From positions 62,001-126,000 of the forward strand of contig NZ_JAIMCA010000002.1 in assembly GCF_025499465.1 (NCBI RefSeq): a stretch of DNA of 64,000 bases, given 5' to 3'. The position numbers and the translations under genes are program-made. Numbering within the stretch: the stretch's first letter is position 1; each line of letters opens with the position of its first letter. Of this stretch, positions 11,757 through 19,198 are shown in pieces. Source of the DNA: Allobosea sp. BH3. Its GTDB lineage: Bacteria > Pseudomonadota > Alphaproteobacteria > Rhizobiales > Beijerinckiaceae. A model generated the notes under the pieces. It was not told the origin of the DNA, ran no database searches, and was given only the letters and a program-made list of their open reading frames with translations.

Positions 11757-11771
11757 TTAACGTGCCCTTAA
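11757..11771. promoter_or_regulatory. CtrA box upstream of the DUF2336 gene
   Basis: Perfect TTAA-N7-TTAA match (TTAA at 11757-11760 and 11768-11771), the known binding consensus of the cell-cycle regulator CtrA. It sits 50 bp upstream of the DUF2336 start and about 105 bp upstream of the divergent small gene. TTAA pairs are rare in this GC-rich sequence. Confidence 0.6.
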
Positions 11772-11820
11772 AACCTCTGGAGTAATTTGAGGTGAATCAC
11801 AGTTCACGGTCGCAACAGCC

Positions 11821-12954
11821 ATGCCTGCACCCATCTCCCAGGAACTCGCCGATCTCGCCCGCATGGCGCGCGACGGCGGCCTCGATCTGAGCCAGGTCTC
11901 GCTGCGCGTCACGGCAGACCTCCTGATGTCGACGCCGAAGCCGCCGCGGGAGGATCTCGCAGCCTTCGGCGAGATGGGTGTCGCGCTGATCCCGACGATC
12001 GACGAGGCCACGGCGCTGATTCTCGCCCGCAAGCTCGCCGGCTGGCCCCATACGCCGGCCACCATCCTGGCGGCGCTCGCAGATCGCGGCGGGGCGGTTC
12101 TGGCCGAGCTGCTGCGCCACGGCATGCCGCTCCCCGGAAGCGAGATCGAGCGGTTCGCCGAGACGGGCGACGAGGCCATCCGGCTGGCGCTCGCCGTCCG
12201 CAGCGACCTCACCCATACGGCCGTATTCATGCTCGTTTCGCTGCGCGACCGCGCGCTCGACCTCGCCCTGATCGGCAATCCGCGGGCGCCGATGCCGCGG
12301 GAGGCCATCGAGATGCTGGTCGCCCGCGCGCGCACCGAGCCGGCCTACCAGCCCGGCCTGCTGGCCCGAAACGACCTTTCAAACCTCGAACGCGCCCCGC
12401 TCTTCCTGCGGGCCGGCGCCGAGCGGCGCCTTGCCATCCTCGAATCGATCCTGGCGCGCGAGACGCTGCATCCGGGCGACAAGCCGCCGCTTGCGTCCAC
12501 GCAGACCTTCATAGGCTGGCTCACGATCGCGGGCGAGGATCGCGAAGGCGCTTTCGGCTCGATCGCGGCCCATCTCGGCGGCGGGCCGGTCCTGGCGGAT
12601 GCCATGGCCCGCGATACGACCCGCGAACTCGCCGCGCTCAGCCTGATCGCAAGCGGCGTCAGCGTCGAGGAAGCGACGCGCTTCCTGATCCGGCTCGGCG
12701 ACGAGGCGGCGCACTCCGTGGAACGCATCTTCGCCCTGGTCGCCCTGATGCGGACGGTCAGGCCGGCCATCGCCTTCCGCCTCGTCATGCAGATCGCCGG
12801 CTTGCCGGCGTCCACCCTGCAGCGTCAGGGCCGGCACCAGCCCGCCATGGACCCGAGCGGCACGCCCGGCCGTGCCGGCGCGACGCGTCCGGATGCCCAG
12901 CCAGCCATGTCGGACGTGCTCAACCGGTTTGGCGCGGGGCGCGAGCGGGGCTAG
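11821..12954 (+). CDS. DUF2336 domain-containing protein
   Basis: 377-residue alpha-helical protein. It begins MPAPISQELADLARMARDG and has repeated amphipathic helices such as ATILAALADRGGAVLAELLRHG and EAIRLALAVRSDLTHTAVFMLV, with the HEAT-like repeat character of DUF2336. The second half carries LIRLGDEAAHSVERIFALVALMR, then a Pro-rich tail. No signal peptide or membrane segment is seen. DUF2336 proteins are confined mainly to alphaproteobacteria and have no settled biochemical role. The perfect CtrA box upstream suggests cell-cycle dependent expression. The end overlaps the convergent DUF1491 gene by 4 bp. Confidence 0.8.
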   Translation: MPAPISQELADLARMARDGGLDLSQVSLRVTADLLMSTPKPPREDLAAFGEMGVALIPTIDEATALILARKLAGWPHTPATILAALADRGGAVLAELLRHGMPLPGSEIERFAETGDEAIRLALAVRSDLTHTAVFMLVSLRDRALDLALIGNPRAPMPREAIEMLVARARTEPAYQPGLLARNDLSNLERAPLFLRAGAERRLAILESILARETLHPGDKPPLASTQTFIGWLTIAGEDREGAFGSIAAHLGGGPVLADAMARDTTRELAALSLIASGVSVEEATRFLIRLGDEAAHSVERIFALVALMRTVRPAIAFRLVMQIAGLPASTLQRQGRHQPAMDPSGTPGRAGATRPDAQPAMSDVLNRFGAGRERG

Positions 12955-13286
12955 CTTTCGACCAGCACGAGGCGCGGATCGCCCGCGCGGTTCTCGATCT
13001 CGACAAGCCAGAGATCGCTGTCGAAGCGCAGCTCGCGGTCGACGCGATCCTCGACTGCGAGCGGATCGGAATCGAGCAGGAGCTGGAAACGTCGCTCGCC
13101 ATCGTCATCGGCCATCGCCTGCGGCGCCGGGCCGTAAAGCGCGGCGGTGCCGTCGAGCCGATCGAGCTTGACGAAGATCGCGCCGGCCTCGCGCGCGCCG
13201 CGGCGGCGCAGCACGGCGACGAGCCCTTCATGCGCCGCCCGGCGCAGATAGGCCGAAACCCAGAAATCGCTGGTCAGGCGCGCCAT
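12951..13286 (-). CDS. DUF1491 family protein
   Basis: Small soluble protein of 111 residues. Its start MARLTSDFWVSAYLRRAAHEG and the segments RRRGAREAGAIFVKLDRLDG and WLVEIENRAGDPRLVL match the DUF1491 family of alphaproteobacteria. The function is unknown. It is the last gene of a minus-strand group with the transmembrane protein and histidine kinase upstream, with 19 bp to the preceding gene. From memory, this order (kinase, peptidoglycan-binding-type protein, DUF1491) is conserved in Hyphomicrobiales, so a shared envelope or cell-cycle role is plausible. Confidence 0.8.
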   Translation of the reverse strand: MARLTSDFWVSAYLRRAAHEGLVAVLRRRGAREAGAIFVKLDRLDGTAALYGPAPQAMADDDGERRFQLLLDSDPLAVEDRVDRELRFDSDLWLVEIENRAGDPRLVLVES

Positions 13287-13305
13287 CAGCGGGCGCCGCG
13301 CATGC

Positions 13306-13902
13306 TCAGTTTTCCGCCGTCTTGCGAGGTGCGGCGGCGGAGCGGCCAGCGGCGCCTCGGATGTCCGCCGGCGGGCGCAGGTCGTTGCCGTTGATCAGGT
13401 CGGCGATCGGATCGCGCGGCGCGGCCGCCGCTCGCGGGGCCGCCGCCGGAGCGGCTGCGGGCTGAGCCGTGCGTGGTTGCGCCGCCCCGGTCACGGGCGC
13501 GGGCGGGCGCGGCGCGGCGTCGCGGGCGCCCAGCAACCGCGAAATATCGTCAGGGCGGGCGGGCGGCAGCAGAGGCTGCGAGGCGCCCGCGGGCGTGGTC
13601 CCGCCGACCTGAGCGGGGACGGATTCGGCGCGGCGCTCTGCCGTGGCGCGCGGGGGAGCGGCCGGCGCCGAGAGCATCGGGGCCGGGTGACGAACCTTCT
13701 GCATCATCAGCGCATTGGCGACGATCACGGTCGAGACGGCACCGAAGACCAGCAGGAGCAGCGCGCGGCCCGGCCGACGCTCGATGGCGCGGCCGATCCG
13801 GCCGAGCCAGGTCGTCTGCCGGCGCGCAGCTTGAGGCTTCCGGCGGGCCGGGGCTGACAGGGAGGCGCCGGAGGGGGCGCGGGCAGCCATGGTATAGGAC
13901 AT
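13306..13902 (-). CDS. single-pass membrane protein, Ala/Pro-rich (truncated peptidoglycan-binding-type homologue?)
   Basis: 198-residue protein with a basic cytoplasmic N-terminus, one membrane helix at about 45-68 (GRALLLLVFGAVSTVIVANALMMQ) and a long Ala/Pro-rich periplasmic part. The segment VIVANALMMQKVRHPAPML resembles the membrane region of rhizobial proteins found in this genomic position, which I recall as ending with a peptidoglycan-binding domain. Here the protein stops after DPIADLINGND plus a short basic tail, and no PG-binding motif is visible. Either this lineage lost the domain or these are different proteins. It sits 14 bp after the kinase stop. Confidence 0.65.
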   Translation of the reverse strand: MSYTMAARAPSGASLSAPARRKPQAARRQTTWLGRIGRAIERRPGRALLLLVFGAVSTVIVANALMMQKVRHPAPMLSAPAAPPRATAERRAESVPAQVGGTTPAGASQPLLPPARPDDISRLLGARDAAPRPPAPVTGAAQPRTAQPAAAPAAAPRAAAAPRDPIADLINGNDLRPPADIRGAAGRSAAAPRKTAEN

Positions 13903-13916
13903 GGTTTCAGCTCGTC

Positions 13917-15740
13917 TCAGGCAGTCAGGCGAAGAGGTTCTTTGGTTTCAAGGCCGCGGCGCGGGGCGCGTGCGAAGGTGACGATCTTGGCCGGCTGCTC
14001 GATGCCCGCGGCGCCGGAGACCGGCAGCCTGACCGAGACGCGCGTGCCGACGCCCGGAGCGCTCTCGACCGTGAGCCGCCCACCATGCAGGCCGACGAGA
14101 CCGCGCACCACCGAAAGCCCGAGGCCGGTGCCCTCATGGACCCGTTCATAGGGGCCCTTGACCTGGAAGAAGGGGTCACCCAGGCGCGGCAGGTCGGCGG
14201 CGGAGATGCCGATGCCGGTGTCGGAGACCGAGAGGTCGACAGTGTCGCCGTCGCGCACGATGGCCAGCGTCACGCGCCCGCCGGGCTGGGTGAATTTCAC
14301 CGCGTTCGAGAGCAGGTTCAGCACGACCTGCTTCAGGGCACGCCTGTCGCCCTCGACCAGCGGCAGGGCCGGACCGGCGACGCGCTCCAACGCGATGCCG
14401 CCACCTTCGATCCGCAGCGCCATCAACGCGCAGCAATCGCGCGCGATGGCGGCGAGGTCGAGCGGCTCGCGCTCGATCGCCATCGCCCCGCTCTCGATCT
14501 TCGAGATGTCGAGCAGCGTGTTGACCACCTCGAGCAGGTGATGGCCGGAGGCGTGGATAATGCGGGCGTATTCGAGGCGCTTGGCCGAATCGATCCAGCC
14601 GTTCTCCTCGCCGCTCAGCATCTCGGAGAAGCCGATGATGGCGTTGAGCGGCGTGCGCAGCTCATGGCTGACCGTGGCCAGGAAGCGGCCCTTGACGTCG
14701 TTCGCGCGCAGCGCCTCTGCGTGGTCGCGCTCGCGCTCATCGTCGAACGCGCGACGGGCGGTGACGTCGCGCATCACGCAGACGATCGCGGCACCGTCGG
14801 CGCTGCCTGTGGCGTCGGTCCGATAGGCCTGCATCTCCAGCCAGAGCGAGACCGGCAGCCTTGCCTCCCCGTCCTGCGGAACGAAGAGCGTGCGGAAGCA
14901 GGCGGTCGCGGCACCCTCGCCATGGGCAGCGTCATTCAGCGCCTTGAGGAAGAGCGGACGGTCGGCGATGTGGACACGGTCCAGCAGCCCGCGCCCGAGC
15001 AGGTCACGCGGCTCGGCACCGGCCAGGGTGCGGGCCGCGGCATTGGCGAAGACGACCGCGCCGTTGGCGTCGTGCCAGGTGACGAGATCGCCGACATGAT
15101 CGAGCAGGAGTTGCGCGCGAGCGTCCGAAGCGCGGTGCTCCCGCACCTCGACCTGCCGCCGGCGCATCAGGACAGCCGTGGCGACCAGGGTCTGGCAGAT
15201 CGCGGCCAGGACCAGCATCGACATCGATTCGCCGGCCCAGCTTCCAGTCCCGGTGAACAGCCCGAGCTGCTGCAGCCCGAGCGCAGCGAGCAGCGCGGCC
15301 AGCGCCACCCAGCCCGCCCGCAACATGAAGCCACGCCCGCCGAAGAAGGCGGCCTCGACCGGCACGACGGCGAGCCAGAGCAGCAGCGGCGAGGAGATGC
15401 CGCCGGTCACGCCGGCCAGCGCGAGAATGAAGAGGGACAGCGCGGCGGCGGAAATGGCGTGGGAGATATCGAGGCGGCCCGTATGCGAGAGCAGCACGAC
15501 GGCGAGAACCGGCAGGGCAGCGGCCACGATCATCGTCGCCTCGAAGGCGCCGATGGCGCCGCGCCAGGCGAGATAGGCGGGGGCGAGACTGAGCGCGCCG
15601 CCGCCAATGACGAGGCGCGACAGCACGAAGCGCTCGTGCCGCAGCCGCTCGCCCGCATCCGCCCGCGCCGATGCATGCACCAGTGCGGCGGCCTGTGTCC
15701 TCAGTGCCGTCATGATCGCCATACGGAACGCAACACCCAA
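13917..15740 (-). CDS. membrane PAS-domain sensor histidine kinase
   Basis: Predicted inner-membrane sensor kinase of 607 residues. The N-terminal half has about six hydrophobic segments (about 40-190), then a PAS domain (about 210-330) containing LLLDHVGDLVTWHDANGAVVFANAAARTL. The HisKA motif is SHELRTPLNAIIGFSEML, followed by N box NLLSNAVKF, G1 DTGIGI and G2 GTGLGLS. There is no receiver domain, so it should signal to a separate response regulator. Architecture and context resemble the PleC/DivJ-type kinases of Hyphomicrobiales, but orthology is not proven. A perfect CtrA box lies 47-61 bp upstream, which suggests cell-cycle control. Confidence 0.88.
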   Translation of the reverse strand: MGVAFRMAIMTALRTQAAALVHASARADAGERLRHERFVLSRLVIGGGALSLAPAYLAWRGAIGAFEATMIVAAALPVLAVVLLSHTGRLDISHAISAAALSLFILALAGVTGGISSPLLLWLAVVPVEAAFFGGRGFMLRAGWVALAALLAALGLQQLGLFTGTGSWAGESMSMLVLAAICQTLVATAVLMRRRQVEVREHRASDARAQLLLDHVGDLVTWHDANGAVVFANAAARTLAGAEPRDLLGRGLLDRVHIADRPLFLKALNDAAHGEGAATACFRTLFVPQDGEARLPVSLWLEMQAYRTDATGSADGAAIVCVMRDVTARRAFDDERERDHAEALRANDVKGRFLATVSHELRTPLNAIIGFSEMLSGEENGWIDSAKRLEYARIIHASGHHLLEVVNTLLDISKIESGAMAIEREPLDLAAIARDCCALMALRIEGGGIALERVAGPALPLVEGDRRALKQVVLNLLSNAVKFTQPGGRVTLAIVRDGDTVDLSVSDTGIGISAADLPRLGDPFFQVKGPYERVHEGTGLGLSVVRGLVGLHGGRLTVESAPGVGTRVSVRLPVSGAAGIEQPAKIVTFARAPRRGLETKEPLRLTA

Positions 15741-16049
15741 ACTCTTGCGGACGAACCATCCGCACTCGCATCACGCCACGCGCGGTTTAAGCGGGCCTTA
15801 AAGCGATTGCGGACCGGGAGGCCGCCCTGTGGACGAACGTTAGAATTTTCGATTGTTTCTCATATGTTTATATCGGAACCATCCGAGTTCCGGAGACCGG
15901 CCCGATGTTCGCGTCAGGGTGAACGGAACCTGAAGATCGCCGCTTCAATTCAACTTGCATTTGAGCATTCGAAATGACGCGATTTTTCTGGATCTCGGTC
16001 TAGGGTCGCCTCATCCGGCCAAATGGAGCGCGCCGGAAGGGAGATCGAG
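15741..16049. other. divergent promoter region between the histidine kinase and a small gene
   Basis: 309 bp without a convincing gene. It holds the CtrA box at 15787-15801 and an AT-rich stretch at about 15840-15990 (for example TTTCTCATATGTTTATATC), unusual for this GC-rich sequence and likely to contain the promoter of the plus-strand gene at 16050. Confidence 0.5.
15787..15801. promoter_or_regulatory. CtrA box upstream of the PAS histidine kinase
   Basis: Second perfect TTAA-N7-TTAA match (TTAA at 15787-15790 and 15798-15801, spacer GCGGGCC), 47-61 bp upstream of the kinase start. It fits the known CtrA recognition sequence. Confidence 0.6.
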
Positions 16050-16316
16050 ATGGCTCATTTCCTGCGCAAGGTCGCGATCATCGGCCTCATCGCGTGGAAC
16101 TCGCCGGTCCACAGCGGCAAGCCCGCGGAGACTGCGATGCCGCAGACGATCCGGCAGGCGGTCGAGACCGTCGAGGCCGGCGCGCGCAACGTGACCGGCA
16201 GCCTGACGGCCGCCCGCGAGGCGGCCCAGATTCTCGCGGGGCTCGACCCGGACATCCGAGATCGCATCCTGAACGGCGCCATGGCGGTGGCAACCAGCAA
16301 GACCGCGGTGCGTTGA
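16050..16316 (+). CDS. small hypothetical protein
   Basis: 88 residues from the ATG at 16050, which is preceded by a GGAAGGGAG-type ribosome binding site; an upstream in-frame ATG at 16023 lacks one. The N-terminus MAHFLRKVAIIGLIAWNSPVHSG is hydrophobic and could be a signal or membrane anchor. The rest (RQAVETVEAGARNVTGSLTAAREAAQILAGL) is a probable amphipathic helix. No family recognised. It is followed after 121 bp by a palindromic repeat and then sufE. Confidence 0.5.
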   Translation: MAHFLRKVAIIGLIAWNSPVHSGKPAETAMPQTIRQAVETVEAGARNVTGSLTAAREAAQILAGLDPDIRDRILNGAMAVATSKTAVR

Positions 16317-16437
16317 GACCTTGACGCGGGCCTGTCCCGGCGGGAAGACGGCGCGACCCGCCTCGCAATGGCAGGGTCGGCGAGATCGCCGCACGTCCGA
16401 TCGGACGCGAAGTGTCGATCCAGCTATTTGTTTTGGC

Positions 16438-16479
16438 ATCGGATTGTTCCGAAAAGTGGATTCCACTTTTCGGTCCGAT
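16438..16479. repeat. palindromic repeat upstream of sufE (family D)
   Basis: Perfect 12-bp inverted repeat at 16449-16473 (CCGAAAAGTGGA, one base, TCCACTTTTCGG), flanked by a second pair ATCGGA / TCCGAT, giving a 42-bp imperfect palindrome 14 bp before the sufE start. Similar CCGAAAAGTGG palindromes are, from memory, common dispersed intergenic repeats in Hyphomicrobiales. An operator or an attenuating hairpin is an alternative. Confidence 0.6.
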
Positions 16480-16493
16480 ACTCCAGGCAGGAC

Positions 16494-16922
16494 ATGACAA
16501 CAGCTCTCGACGAGATCGTCGCCAATTTCGAACTGCTCGACGAATGGGACGACCGCTATCGCTACCTCATCGAGCTCGGCAAGAGCCTCGCACCCTTGCC
16601 GGAAGAGGCCCATAACGACGCCAACAAAGTGCGCGGCTGTGCCAGCCAGGTCTGGCTGGACGTCAGCCGGGAAGGCGGGCCGGGGCCGCAGACGCGGCTG
16701 CATTTCCGGGGCGATAGCGATGCCCATATCGTGCGCGGCCTGGTGGCGCTGGCTCTGGCGATCTTCTCGGGGAAACAGGCGTCCGAGATCGTCGCGACCG
16801 ACGCCTTCACCATCTATGAGAGCCTCGGGCTCGCCGCCCATCTCACGCCGCAGCGCTCCAACGGCGTGCGCGCGATGATCGAGCGGATCAGGAGCGACGC
16901 GCGGGCGGCGGTGGAAGGCTGA
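16494..16922 (+). CDS. sufE: SufE family protein (Fe-S cluster assembly sulfur acceptor)
   Basis: 142-residue protein that would take persulfide sulfur from the SufS cysteine desulfurase for Fe-S cluster assembly. It has the hallmark NKVRGCASQVWL with the acceptor Cys49, preceded by DRYRYLIELGKSLAPLPEE as in SufE. The ATG at 16494 is used because the family begins at this point (MTTALDEIVANFELL) and an AGGCAGGA-type ribosome binding site precedes it; the longer frame from 16368 runs through the palindromic repeat. It is separate from a suf operon, as is common in alphaproteobacteria. Confidence 0.9.
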   Translation: MTTALDEIVANFELLDEWDDRYRYLIELGKSLAPLPEEAHNDANKVRGCASQVWLDVSREGGPGPQTRLHFRGDSDAHIVRGLVALALAIFSGKQASEIVATDAFTIYESLGLAAHLTPQRSNGVRAMIERIRSDARAAVEG

Positions 16923-16928
16923 ACGCGC

Positions 16929-17726
16929 CTATGCCGACCTGGCCGGAAACTGCGCCGGCCGCGCGCCCTCGCCCCGCCAAGCCCTGACGCCGGACGGCCG
17001 CGCCGGGCGTTCCAGCCCGTAATGCGCGACGAGGGCGCCCAGCGCGACGCGCAGCACGACCTTAGCGGAGCGCGCCGGCCAGCGGCGCTCCCTCTCGACG
17101 AGATCGAGCTTCTTGAGGAAGCCGCAGACGTCGATGGCCAGCCCGGAGAGCTCCGGCCCCAACCGCTCGCAGGCGAGCCTGACGCGCTGGCGCGCCGCGA
17201 GCGCCGCATCCGACGCGCCGGCAAAATCGCGCGGGCCCGTCCCGCGTTCCTCCGGCGTGAGCGCCGCATCCCAGTTCATCGTCGTGCGCGGCAGCATCTG
17301 TGCCAGCGTGATGTCGGCACGGAAGCGCTCGCCAGCCGCAAACTCCGCGTCACTGATCTGGGGCCGGCCGTCCTTGCCCGGACGGCGATGCAGCCAGAGC
17401 AGGGGGCTTTCGCGCTCGTCCATGGATGGGACGGGCGGAGCCGCCGCCAGGGGAGTCCGCTCCGGGGCAGTTGCGGCGGGGCCGGTCGCCGGGGCGAGAG
17501 CGAGCCTTGCCCCCTGCCCCTTTCCCGACCAGACGATGAGCCCTTCGCCAACCAGATGAGCCACGAGTTCTGCGGAGACATAGCCGGCACCGAGGCTGGT
17601 GCCCTTGACCTCGCGATAGAGCGAGATGCGCCCGCAGCCCAAGGGCGAGACGATGCCGTAGCTGCCGGCACCTGCGAGATGCCGCAGCAGGCGGGCCCGA
17701 TCCTTGCCATCCTGTTCCATCGTCAT
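16929..17726 (-). CDS. DUF6456 domain-containing protein (probable DNA-binding)
   Basis: 265 residues from the ATG at 17726 (MTMEQDGKDRARLLRHLAGAGSYG). The N-terminal part looks like a winged-helix module (YVSAELVAHLVGEGLIVW, about 45-65). A Pro/Ala-rich linker follows, then a C-terminal domain with SPLLWLHRRPGKDGRPQISDAEFAAGERFRAD and a LACERLGPELSGLAIDVCGFLKKL segment matching DUF6456. Its ATG shares one base with the stop of the DnaA-like gene (TGATG), so the two are translationally coupled. The usual annotation is a helix-turn-helix or DUF6456 protein of unknown role. It probably partners the DnaA-like protein at DNA. Confidence 0.75.
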   Translation of the reverse strand: MTMEQDGKDRARLLRHLAGAGSYGIVSPLGCGRISLYREVKGTSLGAGYVSAELVAHLVGEGLIVWSGKGQGARLALAPATGPAATAPERTPLAAAPPVPSMDERESPLLWLHRRPGKDGRPQISDAEFAAGERFRADITLAQMLPRTTMNWDAALTPEERGTGPRDFAGASDAALAARQRVRLACERLGPELSGLAIDVCGFLKKLDLVERERRWPARSAKVVLRVALGALVAHYGLERPARPSGVRAWRGEGARPAQFPARSA

Positions 17727-18091
17727 CAGCGTGCCTCCTTCGCCCTGCTCTCCAGCCGCGCCGTCAGCGCCAGAAGGCCGCGCTCCAGCGCGACGAGTCC
17801 CAATTCGACCCTCGGATCGTCGCGCCTGTCCTCCATCAGCGCGCAGGCGTGACGGACGGTGGTGCGGTCCCGCCCGAAGCAGACGCCGACGCGCGTCAGG
17901 CTCATGCCGAAGGCGACATGCGCGAGATACATGGCGGTCTGCCGCGCCAACGCGACCCGCTTTCGGCCGCGTGTCGGAGCGCGCAATCGGGCGACAGGAA
18001 CCTGCGCCGCAGCGGCGAGTGCCGCCTCTGTGAGTCGCGCACCAGCGGGCGCACACAGGTCGCTCTCGGGTTGGATGTCGATATTGTTCAT
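17726..18091 (-). CDS. DnaA domain-IV-like helix-turn-helix protein
   Basis: 121-residue protein whose core ARQTAMYLAHVAFGMSLTRVGVCFGRDRTTVRHAC corresponds to the DNA-binding domain IV of DnaA, including a FGRDRTTVRHAC segment like the DnaA signature. It has no AAA+ ATPase domain, so it cannot act as an initiator on its own. A short acidic N-terminus (MNNIDIQPESD) precedes it. It is coupled to the DUF6456 gene downstream. It could bind DnaA-box-like sites as a regulator or competitor (inference). The upstream AT-rich region around 18090-18170 probably holds the promoter. Confidence 0.78.
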   Translation of the reverse strand: MNNIDIQPESDLCAPAGARLTEAALAAAAQVPVARLRAPTRGRKRVALARQTAMYLAHVAFGMSLTRVGVCFGRDRTTVRHACALMEDRRDDPRVELGLVALERGLLALTARLESRAKEAR

Positions 18092-18380
18092 GATATGTTC
18101 TCATTTCAATCCACAGAGCGCCGCCTGCCCCGATCTATCATAGGCTTATATTCCTATATTCGGAACTAGCAAGACGCCTGGCCGACTTATCCCCGCGTCG
18201 GCCGCTCGCTCCGGTCATGTCTTGTCAGGAGACGGCGCGCCCGCGCCGCTGCACGTTCGATGGAGGCTGCTTACGCCTACGGAGTACCGCCTCGCTGGTC
18301 CAAGGGCCTACACCTCACCCCTGCCCCTCTCCTTACAGGAGCGGGTTCCCCGCACCTTCTCGTCCAGCACGGCGTGCATG
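18092..18380. other. intergenic region between the DnaA-like gene and the mucR terminator
   Basis: 289 bp. The first part (18092-18170) is AT-rich and probably carries the promoter of the DnaA-like/DUF6456 pair. The later part contains a sequence with CCCTGCCCCTCTCCTTACAG and GGAGCGGG, resembling a decayed member of the short CTCTCC/GGAGAG palindromes seen elsewhere in the window. No gene seen. Confidence 0.4.
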
Positions 18381-18408
18381 AAAAAAGCCGCCGAAATCCT
18401 TCGGCGGC
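18381..18408 (-). terminator. rho-independent terminator of mucR
   Basis: Perfect 9-bp stem GCCGCCGAA / TTCGGCGGC with a 4-base loop (18387-18408), followed on the minus strand by six T residues (the AAAAAA at 18381-18386 on the plus strand). It is 45 bp past the mucR stop. Confidence 0.85.
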
Positions 18409-18452
18409 TTCTTCCAGATTATTGTCCGGGCTCGAAGGCCCTAGCTAGACGC

Positions 18453-18869
18453 TCAGCGGCGCTTGCGACGCTGCTGGCCGAGGCCCATCTTCTTCGCGAG
18501 TTGAGAGCGCGCCTCAGCATAGTTCGGCGCGACCATCGGATAGTCGGGCGGCAGGCCCCACTTCTCACGATACTGCTCGGGCGACATATTGTACTGCGTC
18601 CGCAGATGCCGCTTCAGCGACTTGAACTTCTTGCCGTCCTCGAGGCAGATCAGGTAGTCAGCCGTGATCGACTTCTTGACCGGGATCGCCGGCTTCGGTG
18701 CCTCGGCCTGCACGACCGGGGCGACGCCACCGATCACGCGGCTCAGAGCCGAATGCACTTCGCTGATCAAGGCTGGCAACTCGGACGCAGGCACAGAGTT
18801 ATTCGAAACATATGCAGAGACGATATCCGCCGTAAGTTCGATGAAATCCGACCCCTCGTTCTCGGTCAT
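18453..18869 (-). CDS. mucR: MucR/Ros family transcriptional regulator
   Basis: 138-residue global regulator. In the family it binds AT-rich DNA and controls exopolysaccharide, motility and, in pathogens, virulence genes. The N-terminal oligomerisation region is [27 protein letters not shown]. The Ros-type finger is [41 protein letters not shown]. In Ros the zinc ligands are C-x2-C and H-x3-H; here they are Cys75, Asp78, His88 and Gln92, so the last His is replaced. A GGAG ribosome binding site precedes the ATG and a terminator follows. The 330-bp AT-rich upstream region is a likely autoregulatory target. Confidence 0.93.
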   Translation of the reverse strand: MTENEGSDFIELTADIVSAYVSNNSVPASELPALISEVHSALSRVIGGVAPVVQAEAPKPAIPVKKSITADYLICLEDGKKFKSLKRHLRTQYNMSPEQYREKWGLPPDYPMVAPNYAEARSQLAKKMGLGQQRRKRR

Positions 18870-19198
18870 GGCTATGTTGCTCCTTATCGTCCTTGGCAGC
18901 GGCTTCCGCCGATCGTCCGTTTCTTCATGATCGATGCCTGGTCAATCTTGCCGGCAGCTTCTTAAGCACCGTTGCCAGAATCGCTTCAGGCGGACTTGAT
19001 CGAGACAAGCGTGTAATCGATACCGACTATTCATGCAAGAGAACAATTCGCAACAAATAAGGAATTGAAAGCACAATAATTCGACAACGGCACCGCTGGT
19101 TTCCAATAAAAATTGTAATCGAATCCCTGACGCGCGCACCATCTTGCCAGTCGCTCCTGCCCTCTCTACCTCTCGGCACCCGTCCTTGGAGGAACCTC
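18870..19198. other. AT-rich divergent regulatory region between mucR and ptrB
   Basis: 329 bp without a gene. The stretch 19010-19130 is notably AT-rich (GCAACAAATAAGGAATTG, CCAATAAAAATTGTAATCG), unlike the surrounding GC-rich DNA. MucR proteins are known to bind AT-rich T/A-step sites and to repress their own promoter, so this is the obvious candidate operator. It should contain promoters in both directions. Confidence 0.5.

Noticed and set aside
13473-15977. 834-codon plus-strand frame opposite the histidine kinase
   Set aside because: Very Arg/Gly/Asp-rich, no motif, crosses the CtrA box and the promoter region.
17727-18104. N-terminal extension of the DUF6456 frame
   Set aside because: Overlaps the DnaA-like gene in another frame; the coupled TGATG start at 17726 is better supported.
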